Below are positions 1-5,583 of a stretch of DNA of 16,632 bases, in pieces; position 1 is the first letter of the stretch, and each line of letters begins with the position of its first letter. The notes below the pieces were generated by a model. That model was not told the origin of the DNA and made no database searches. It was given only the letters and a program-made list of their open reading frames with translations. The stretch is from positions 1 through 16,632 of the forward strand of contig JAGTUZ010000214.1 of NCBI GenBank assembly GCA_018224415.1. The letters run 5' to 3'. The translations under genes were made by a program, and so were the position numbers. This DNA comes from Bacteroidota bacterium. GTDB taxonomy: Bacteria; Bacteroidota; Ignavibacteria; SZUA-365.

Positions 1-1135
1 CGGAGACAAGCACGATGCGGAAGCGCCGCGCCTTCTCGCGCATGGCCAGCGCCGTGTGGGCGTTCATGGCATAGTGCTTCTGCAGTGTATCGCGGAATTC
101 CGTGTCGGATTGCACGCACCAGCGGAGGAACTCCGCATTGCCGATGCCGTCCCGGCATTCGGCCAGGCAGATGATCGTACCGCCGTCCTTCGTTGCATAG
201 GAGGCATGATGCAGGGCCTTGTGTGCCTGGATGACATTGATGTCCTTCGGATAGCCCCCGGCACTCACGATGGTGAGGTCCGCGAGACGGTCTACCGGGA
301 CGCGGAATCGCGCGTCCACGCGGCGGCAGCCCTCCGCATGCGCGGCGTCCAGATCTCCGCAGACGCCGTCGGCGATGCGCCCTGCGCCGTCGAGCAGGGC
401 CGCGAAATACCAGTGCCGGGGCATGAAGCGCCGGGCGTCCATGATATCCTCGATGACCGGATTCCCATCGACCACGCCGTCGGTGCAACCGGGCTGGAAA
501 CGTCCGTCTTCGGTAATGGTGCGCCGATGGTTCGCAATCGCCGTGCTGTAGGCCGCCACTCCCGGGACAAACAGCTTTGCGCCTCCGCCGAAGCCGGCGA
601 AGTAGTGATGGACAATCGTGCCGGTGGCAATCACCTGCGTGGCCTCGGCGAGCAGGCGGTTGACGCGCACGGGCGTTCCGAAACGCGTCGTGCCGAGTTC
701 GACGCAGGCTTCCTCGTCACGAGCACGGTGTTCAAACACCTCGTAGCGATCGAGGATGTCGCCGCCGAGGATGTCGCGCTTTTCCGCGTCGGTCTGCGGA
801 GGATGTGTTCCGGTGGCGAAGAGCAGGCGGATGCGATCGGGTGGGATGCCCGCGTCATGGACGATGCGAAGCAGACGCGGAAGAAACAATGAAGTGCGGC
901 AACGGCGTGTCTTGTCGGAGACGAGCACGAGCAGCGGGTGGGCGGAGTCCAGAAAGTCGTGGAGTGATGGACCGAACGGTCCGGAGAGGATGGATTCGAT
1001 CACCTCGTCTTCGGACCGCCCAGCAGGAGAATCGGCGGTCCGAAGACGATGGTGAATCCAGTCGGCGGGAAGCGGCGCACGCTGCAGGCCCGAAGCGTAC
1101 GCCAGCTCGAGGACCGTGTCAGCAGGCCGCGGCAT
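1..1135 (-). CDS. larA: LarA-type nickel-dependent (lactate) racemase, C-terminus cut by window edge
   Basis: Probable 2-hydroxyacid racemase of the LarA (DUF2088) family, which in the characterised Lactobacillus plantarum enzyme interconverts L- and D-lactate with a nickel-pincer (NPN) cofactor bound to a lysine. About 378 codons are present; the frame is open to the window start, so roughly 45 C-terminal residues are missing (L. plantarum LarA is about 424 aa). Visible motifs: DKTR (74-77), ATGTH with H111, HHYFAGFGGGAK with H177 and K187, and NHR with H203. The spacing of H111, H177, K187 and H203 equals that of H108, H174, K184 and H200 in L. plantarum LarA. A later QAHK (Q303, K306) probably supplies the other catalytic lysine. 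The ATG at 1135 lies 1 nt after the stop of the upstream beta-propeller gene and has no clear Shine-Dalgarno, so translational coupling is likely. Cofactor genes larB, larC and larE are not in the window. The family includes racemases and epimerases for other hydroxyacids, so the lactate substrate is an inference. Confidence 0.88.
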   Translation of the reverse strand, partial: MPRPADTVLELAYASGLQRAPLPADWIHHRLRTADSPAGRSEDEVIESILSGPFGPSLHDFLDSAHPLLVLVSDKTRRCRTSLFLPRLLRIVHDAGIPPDRIRLLFATGTHPPQTDAEKRDILGGDILDRYEVFEHRARDEEACVELGTTRFGTPVRVNRLLAEATQVIATGTIVHHYFAGFGGGAKLFVPGVAAYSTAIANHRRTITEDGRFQPGCTDGVVDGNPVIEDIMDARRFMPRHWYFAALLDGAGRIADGVCGDLDAAHAEGCRRVDARFRVPVDRLADLTIVSAGGYPKDINVIQAHKALHHASYATKDGGTIICLAECRDGIGNAEFLRWCVQSDTEFRDTLQKHYAMNAHTALAMREKARRFRIVLVS

Positions 1136-1136
1136 G

Positions 1137-2510
1137 TCAGTTGATGCGCAGGCTCGGACGGATGGTCAGCACGCCGGAGCGGAAGCCGAGAATGCGATCA
1201 AAATCCGCGACGTACACCATGTCGTTAAGCAGAAGCACGTCACGCGGGGAGACAAAACCACGAATGGTAATTGGATCGATACGTTCGACGAAGCTGCCGC
1301 CCTTGTCGTAGCGCAACACCGCGACGGCACCCGGATCGGCCACATAGATGTCACCGCTTTTCGGGTCCGCCGTCACGCCCCATGGCCTGACCAGGTCGTC
1401 CTTGATCACGAACTCGACGGAGAAATCGCTTTTGCCGAGCACCTGCACCTGGCCGTTGCCGAAATCGGCCACGATCACACGGTCAGCTGTGACGGCGATT
1501 CCCTTCGGATCAAGGAACAGTCCTCCGGCGTAGCGCTTGATCAGGGCGAGATTTTTCTTGTCAAACACCGCGATGCCTGCCTTGTCGAGCACATAGATGC
1601 GGTTGTTGTCCACCGCGACATCGCGGGGATCATCGAGGTCGGAAGTAATTTCCGTCTGCAGCTTGTCATTATTGTCGAAGATGCGCAGGGCGTTTTTCGC
1701 GGCATCGACGACATAGCTGGCTTTCTCGTCAGCAGCCACGCCGCGAAGCTCGGTCTTTTCCTCGATGGTGATCTCGCTCACATACGTACCGACGCTGGTG
1801 ATGCGCTGCACGATACCGACCGTCGGGTTGACGATGATCAGACCGTCTTCCTTCAGGGCCATGTAGGAGATGTCATCGAGCTGGCGCCGGTTGGACTTCG
1901 TGAAATATGCGGGGATGTCCATCATGCCGTGACCCAGCACGCGGAAATCATCGAAGGTCACTCCGGATGAAACCGCGTTGAGTCCGGCATACCCGGAATT
2001 CAAGCGCAGTTCCTCGAGGGCCACATTGCGATCATTGACGATCACCGAGTAGTTCCTGTTCTTCTGGTCCACGAAGATACGCATCTTGACGGGAGGCGTG
2101 AGGTCCTGGATCGACACGGCGCGCGTCTCCAGGAAGTTACCCTCGAAATCTGTATATCCCATCGACACCCCCCCTTCGATAAGGCGCGCCACCTGGGAAT
2201 TGCTCAGCGAAGAAGGATTCTCGGCATTGAAGATGATACCGCCGCCGAGCTTGCCGATAACGGCCTCGATCACAAACGGCTTTGAGTACATCAGGTAACG
2301 GCCGTTGAGCATGGCCAGGTTTCCCGAACCGCCCGATGCGCGGACCATGTCGTTTTCAGGCGTCCATGTGCCCGAAATGCTCTTCCAGTCCGCTGACAGT
2401 TCGGCCTGGGTGAAACCATCTTCGAACCAAACATTCTGGGGGTCTCCGGTCTGCGCGGTTCCGGAAACGGCAGCGAACAAACCGATCAACAAGGTGAGTA
2501 CGAAGCGCAT
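1137..2510 (-). CDS. Secreted LamG-like/NHL-type six-bladed beta-propeller protein, function unknown
   Basis: 457-aa exported protein. Residues 1-19 form a signal peptide (basic start, hydrophobic core, cleavage probably after GTA-19). Residues about 22-192 resemble a concanavalin A/LamG-like or DUF1080-type jelly-roll domain (WFEDGF near the start, GVTFDDFRVLG at the end). Residues about 195-457 are a chain of about six repeats of the type 'VAVDNNRIYVLD', 'IAVTADRVIVADFGNGQVQVLG' and 'GVTADPKSGDIYVADP', typical of NHL-like beta-propellers. Such propellers usually bind ligands or proteins; no catalytic motif is evident. There is no lipobox and I recognise no type IX secretion C-terminal domain, so a periplasmic or secreted location is inferred. 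The ATG has a good Shine-Dalgarno (AGGAGA, 4 nt away). It is followed after 1 nt by the larA start, so the two are probably one operon. The function could be linked to LarA only by context. Confidence 0.85.
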   Translation of the reverse strand: MRFVLTLLIGLFAAVSGTAQTGDPQNVWFEDGFTQAELSADWKSISGTWTPENDMVRASGGSGNLAMLNGRYLMYSKPFVIEAVIGKLGGGIIFNAENPSSLSNSQVARLIEGGVSMGYTDFEGNFLETRAVSIQDLTPPVKMRIFVDQKNRNYSVIVNDRNVALEELRLNSGYAGLNAVSSGVTFDDFRVLGHGMMDIPAYFTKSNRRQLDDISYMALKEDGLIIVNPTVGIVQRITSVGTYVSEITIEEKTELRGVAADEKASYVVDAAKNALRIFDNNDKLQTEITSDLDDPRDVAVDNNRIYVLDKAGIAVFDKKNLALIKRYAGGLFLDPKGIAVTADRVIVADFGNGQVQVLGKSDFSVEFVIKDDLVRPWGVTADPKSGDIYVADPGAVAVLRYDKGGSFVERIDPITIRGFVSPRDVLLLNDMVYVADFDRILGFRSGVLTIRPSLRIN

Positions 2511-2539
2511 TGTTTCTCCTGCTGTAATAGTGGTAACGG

Positions 2540-2573
2540 GTAAAATACGTCAATCCGGTGGAATTCCACAAAA
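2540..2573 (-). promoter_or_regulatory. Putative Bacteroidota-type promoter of the beta-propeller/larA operon
   Basis: On the minus strand TTTTG (2573-2569) is followed after 21 nt by TATTTTAC (2547-2540), which resembles the Bacteroidota -33/-7 pattern TTTG/TAnnTTTG in six of eight -7 positions. Transcription would start near 2533, giving a leader of about 23 nt that contains the AGGAGA ribosome binding site. This is a pattern match by eye only. Confidence 0.45.
2558..2569. promoter_or_regulatory. Perfect 12-bp palindrome inside the promoter spacer, candidate operator
   Basis: GTGGAATTCCAC is a perfect 12-bp inverted repeat. It touches the -33 box and extends into the spacer of the putative promoter for the beta-propeller gene, the position expected of a repressor operator. 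No regulator gene is adjacent, so the role is inferred. Confidence 0.4.
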
Positions 2574-2605
2574 CACGCACGGCATCCTGTAACGTATGGC
2601 AGCCA

Positions 2606-2725
2606 TCGGTGAACGCGGTCGGGAATCGGTGAACGCGGTCGGGAATCGGTGAACGCGGTCGGGAATCGGTGAACGCGGTCGGGAATCGGTGAACGCGGTC
2701 GGGAGTCGGTGAGCGCGGGCTGCGA
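2606..2725. repeat. 20-bp tandem repeat, five near-perfect copies plus a degenerate sixth
   Basis: The unit TCGGTGAACGCGGTCGGGAA occurs head to tail at 2606, 2626, 2646, 2666 and 2686; the first four copies are identical and the fifth differs only in its last base (G for A). A sixth, degenerate unit follows at 2706-2725. The array starts 14 nt after the glycosyltransferase stop (on the minus strand) and ends about 32 nt upstream of the -33 box of the beta-propeller promoter. The period of 20 is not a multiple of three and the block lies between genes, so it is not coding. Within each unit CGGT recurs at positions 2 and 11, about once per helical turn. There are no spacers between copies, so it is not a CRISPR array. 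Confidence 0.95.
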
Positions 2726-2739
2726 CGGGCACGCCGGGA

Positions 2740-3960
2740 TCACGGTCCGGATTTGGTTGATCGATCGTCGTCGAACAACCGGTCATAGAGTCGAACGATC
2801 GCGGCTGTGTTGCGGGCGGCATCGAAATGCTCGCGTGCGAACACGATACCGGCACGGCCCATCTCCGCGGCACGCTGCGGATCGCCAAGGAGACAACCGA
2901 TGCCCTCAGCCAACGCTGCGACGTCACCGGCGGGAACGAGCAGGCCGGTTTCTCCGTCAGACACGAGTTCCTGCGGTCCGCCCAAATCCGATGCGATGAC
3001 AGGGATGCCCATCGCGCTTGCTTCGATCACCGGTCGTGCGAAATGGGACACGGTGGACGGGAAACAGAGCATGTCGGAAGCGGCGAGAAGGCGGGGAATG
3101 TCGCTGCGGACGCCGAGAAAACGGATGGATGATGACATATTCTCGGGGATCAGTGAACGCACAATGTCGCGGTATACTCTCCGTCCACTGATCCTGTTCC
3201 GGAAACTGTTGTCGGGCACGGCGCCGGCGATGAGGAATACCGCCTCGGGGAATTGCCGTTGCACTTCCACCGCGGCGGCAACGAACTCGCGTGTGCCCTT
3301 GATCGGATTGATGCCGCCAAGCATGAGCACGACCGGCGCGTCGGAGGCGATGCCGAGTTCGGCACGAATTCCTGCCCCGTCGAGCGAGGCGTCGAACAGC
3401 GCAAAGTCGATGAAGTTGTACACGACATGAATGCGCGGGGACGGTAGCAACTGCGCTGCGTCATGGCGGCAGATGGGAAGCACGAGATCTGATGTGCGAT
3501 CGATGATGCGACGAATCAGCGCCCGTCGCAGTCCGAGATAGCCCGGATGCAGCGGTTCGCGAATATGCCATACCACTCGGACACCTTCCGCTTTCGCCGC
3601 GAGCCCGAAGGCCGTCAGTGTGGATGTATTGAGATGCACGGCGTCCCAACGTCCCGCACGCAGCAGCCGGCGCGCGCGCACATATGACCACGGCCACTGC
3701 CAGGCACGAAGCAGCAGTTTGGGAAGCTGCCACCATGGGTACCAGAGCACATTGGTGTGGGAAAAATCATGCTGGCGTTCATCGACGATGGTCTCGACGC
3801 CCTCGCGGCGGAACAGCTCGGCTGCCTCGCTTTCATGGATACAGAGCACCGTCGGCTCGTACCGCGAACGGTCCAGCCCGCGGATCAGGTACAGGAGGCT
3901 CAGCGGAGCGCCGCCGATTCCCTTGCCGTGATGGACGTAAAGTATCCTCCTCAAAGGCAC
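2740..3960 (-). CDS. Family-4 glycosyltransferase (GT-B fold)
   Basis: Cytoplasmic or membrane-associated retaining glycosyltransferase that probably adds a sugar from a nucleotide donor to a polysaccharide or lipid-linked acceptor. From the GTG at 3960 it has 406 aa. The N-terminal Rossmann domain starts with RRILYVHHGKGIGGAPLSLL (4-23), the usual GT4 beginning with a glycine-rich loop; the C-terminal donor domain has LMLGGINPIKGTREF (213-226, K221 probably contacts the donor diphosphate) and RPVIEASAMGIPVIASDLGG (309-328), then GLLVPAGD. The EX7E motif is altered: the first acidic position is S305 and the second is E313. A longer frame starts at GTG 4011, but its extra 17 residues run through a hairpin and do not resemble GT4 N-termini, so the shorter start is preferred; TTG 3954 is another option. 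No strong Shine-Dalgarno is seen. The acceptor and sugar are unknown. Confidence 0.85.
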   Translation of the reverse strand: MPLRRILYVHHGKGIGGAPLSLLYLIRGLDRSRYEPTVLCIHESEAAELFRREGVETIVDERQHDFSHTNVLWYPWWQLPKLLLRAWQWPWSYVRARRLLRAGRWDAVHLNTSTLTAFGLAAKAEGVRVVWHIREPLHPGYLGLRRALIRRIIDRTSDLVLPICRHDAAQLLPSPRIHVVYNFIDFALFDASLDGAGIRAELGIASDAPVVLMLGGINPIKGTREFVAAAVEVQRQFPEAVFLIAGAVPDNSFRNRISGRRVYRDIVRSLIPENMSSSIRFLGVRSDIPRLLAASDMLCFPSTVSHFARPVIEASAMGIPVIASDLGGPQELVSDGETGLLVPAGDVAALAEGIGCLLGDPQRAAEMGRAGIVFAREHFDAARNTAAIVRLYDRLFDDDRSTKSGP

Positions 3961-3978
3961 GGATCCGGAAATGGGAAT

Positions 3979-4009
3979 GGAAAGCGTCCCCGCCCGCAAG
4001 CGGGGACGC
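3979..4009 (-). terminator. Perfect 10-bp hairpin downstream of tnaA, likely terminator or transcript end
   Basis: GCGTCCCCGC (3984-3993) pairs perfectly with GCGGGGACGC (4000-4009) around a 6-nt loop. In the minus-strand transcript it lies about 20 nt after the tryptophanase stop and is followed by UUUCC, a short U run. It separates tnaA from the glycosyltransferase. The weak U tract makes factor-independent termination uncertain; it could instead stabilise the tnaA mRNA end. Confidence 0.55.
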
Positions 4010-4029
4010 ACGTGATGTCGATTGGTCTA

Positions 4030-5415
4030 TCAGAGATATTCGAAGCGCGCGGTGAAATGCCGAAGCATCGGGGCCTCATAGGTCAGGCGGAGGCCCTTGA
4101 GTTCGTTCCGACGGTCATGGACATGCTTGACCACTTCGATCACATAGTCGATATGGCTCTGCGTGTAGACACGACGCGGGATGGCGAGGCGCACCAGTTC
4201 GAGGTCGGGGGCAATGAACACGCCGTTTTCCTTACGGCCGAACATCACGCTGCCGATCTCGACCGCACGGATCCCGCCGTCAAGATACAGGGCACAGGTG
4301 ATGGACTGCGCGGGAAACTGCTCCTGGGGAATCTCCGGAAGGAAACGGCGCGCATCGAGATAGATTGCGTGTCCGCCCGGTGGCATGAGAATGGGCACGC
4401 CCTGTTCGTTGAGCTTGCGTCCGAGATACTCGGTGCTCTTGATGCGGTAATGAAGGTAGTCCTCGTCGAGGATTTCCTCGAGCCCCTGCGCGATGGCCTC
4501 CAGATCGCGCCCGGCAAGTCCGCCGTACGTCGGGAATCCCTCGGTGACGATGAGCAGGTTTCGGCACAACACGGCGAGGTCGTCGTCGTTGAGCGCCAGC
4601 CAGCCGCCGATGTTGACCAGGCCGTCTTTTTTCGCCGACATGGTCGACCCATCCGCGTAGGAAAACATCTCCTGCGCGATTTCAAGCGGGGTCTTGTCGG
4701 CATAACCGGGTTCGCGCAGTTTGATGAAATAGGCGTTCTCGGCGAAGCGGCAGGAGTCCATGATCAGCTTCAGCCCGTATTTGTCGCACACGGCGCGGGT
4801 CTGCCGGATGTTTTCCATCGACACCGGCTGGCCGCCACCGGAATTGTTGGTCACCGTGATCAGAACGGCGGGAATGTTATCGGCGCCGTATTTCTGGATG
4901 GTGGCCTCGAGCTTGGCGATGTCCATGTTGCCCTTGAAGTCGGCGATCACTTCCGGGTGTTTGCCGTCCTCGTTGAGACAGTCCACGGCGAGGGCGCCGG
5001 AGAATTCCACATTCGCCCGCGTGGTATCGAAATGCGTGTTGTTGGGCACGACCTTGCCCTCACCACCGATGATCGAGAAGAGGATCTTCTCTGCCGCGCG
5101 TCCCTGGTGGGTTGGAATGATATGCGTGAGCCCGGTGATCTTGCGCACCATTGCTTCCATGCGGAAAAAGCTGCGCGAGCCGGCGTAGGACTCGTCACCG
5201 TCGAGCAGGCCTGCCCATTGTTTCGAACTCATGGCCGAAGTGCCACTGTCGGTGAGCAGGTCGATCAGCACATTTTCTGCGTCGATCAGAAACGTATTGT
5301 ACCCTGCTTCGGACAGGATGTGCTTGCGGTCTTCCTCATTCGTGAACTTGATCGGTTCGACGGTCTTGATCTTGAACGGTTCGATGACCGTCTTGATATA
5401 ACTGTCTCGTATCAT
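4030..5415 (-). CDS. tnaA: Tryptophanase (L-tryptophan indole-lyase)
   Basis: PLP-dependent beta-eliminating lyase (fold type I) that splits L-tryptophan into indole, pyruvate and ammonia in the cytoplasm. 461 aa from the chosen ATG (E. coli TnaA is 471). Diagnostic segments: LIDLLTDSGT (50-59), PTHQGRAAE (101-109), GGQPVSM (194-200), DSCRFAENAYFIK (220-232) and MSAKKD with the PLP lysine at K263. It resembles both tryptophanase and tyrosine phenol-lyase, but the discriminating positions favour tryptophanase: VEIG (385-388), where phenol-lyases have MERG with the phenol-binding Arg, and FDTT (129-132), where phenol-lyases have FTTT. The frame can start 69 nt earlier at ATG 5484, but that codon lies at the putative promoter and its extra residues have no family match, so ATG 5415 is chosen. 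Bounded by its own promoter and a downstream hairpin, hence probably monocistronic. No tnaC-like leader peptide with a Trp codon was found. Confidence 0.93.
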   Translation of the reverse strand: MIRDSYIKTVIEPFKIKTVEPIKFTNEEDRKHILSEAGYNTFLIDAENVLIDLLTDSGTSAMSSKQWAGLLDGDESYAGSRSFFRMEAMVRKITGLTHIIPTHQGRAAEKILFSIIGGEGKVVPNNTHFDTTRANVEFSGALAVDCLNEDGKHPEVIADFKGNMDIAKLEATIQKYGADNIPAVLITVTNNSGGGQPVSMENIRQTRAVCDKYGLKLIMDSCRFAENAYFIKLREPGYADKTPLEIAQEMFSYADGSTMSAKKDGLVNIGGWLALNDDDLAVLCRNLLIVTEGFPTYGGLAGRDLEAIAQGLEEILDEDYLHYRIKSTEYLGRKLNEQGVPILMPPGGHAIYLDARRFLPEIPQEQFPAQSITCALYLDGGIRAVEIGSVMFGRKENGVFIAPDLELVRLAIPRRVYTQSHIDYVIEVVKHVHDRRNELKGLRLTYEAPMLRHFTARFEYL

Positions 5416-5460
5416 CGGGGATCCGGAAGTATTGTGTGTGGGACTGATGGATTGCGGCTG

Positions 5461-5475
5461 GCGGACGTGGTCCGC
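5461..5475 (-). promoter_or_regulatory. Small hairpin in the tnaA leader
   Basis: GCGGAC and GTCCGC form a 6-bp stem with a 3-nt loop. If transcription starts near 5479, this would sit at the very 5' end of the tnaA mRNA, where it could protect the message or affect initiation. It is short and could be chance in GC-rich DNA. Confidence 0.3.
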
Positions 5476-5485
5476 AGACAGCATG

Positions 5486-5517
5486 GTAATTTAGGGCTAT
5501 TCCATCTGATGTTCAAA
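5486..5517 (-). promoter_or_regulatory. Putative Bacteroidota-type promoter of tnaA
   Basis: On the minus strand TTTG (5517-5514) is followed after 20 nt by TAAATTAC (5493-5486), six of eight matches to the -7 consensus TAnnTTTG. A start site near 5479 would give a leader of about 64 nt before ATG 5415. The same -7 variant ending TTAC occurs at the beta-propeller promoter. Confidence 0.45.
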
Positions 5518-5537
5518 CCCGCTGATGTTCAAACCCG
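5506..5537. repeat. Perfect 16-bp tandem duplication at the tnaA promoter
   Basis: CTGATGTTCAAACCCG occurs twice with no gap (5506-5521 and 5522-5537). Each copy contains TTTG on the minus strand, so the duplication provides two -33-like boxes 16 nt apart upstream of tnaA. It lies between the tnaA promoter and the terminator of the upstream kinase operon. Confidence 0.9.
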
Positions 5538-5556
5538 GCGGACAGGATCGGCGACG

Positions 5557-5583
5557 TAAAAAAAAAGCCAGGATCACCCGGCT
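5557..5583 (-). terminator. Rho-independent terminator overlapping the BY-kinase stop codon
   Basis: The minus-strand transcript reads AGCCGGG-UGAU-CCUGGCU followed by eight or nine U. The stem is 7 bp with one G-U pair and a 4-nt loop. The UGA stop codon of the kinase (5576-5574) is in the loop, so the last codons of the gene form the left arm. It closes the EF-G2/SLBB/kinase gene group. Confidence 0.88.

Noticed and set aside
56..892. 278-codon plus-strand open frame at the window start
   Set aside because: Antisense to larA, whose active-site motifs are spaced as in the characterised enzyme.
2606..2725. Tandem repeat considered as a CRISPR array or a repetitive protein gene
   Set aside because: There are no spacers between the 20-bp units, and the period is not a multiple of three; open frames through it arise because all three phases lack stops.
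4030..5415. Tyrosine phenol-lyase instead of tryptophanase
   Set aside because: VEIG and FDTT match tryptophanase; phenol-lyase has MERG with the phenol-binding Arg and FTTT at these places, though overall similarity to both families is evident.
3757..5559. 600-codon open frame on the plus strand
   Set aside because: It runs antisense to tryptophanase and part of the glycosyltransferase; its translation has no recognisable domain, and the minus-strand tnaA is unmistakable. High GC keeps the opposite frame open.
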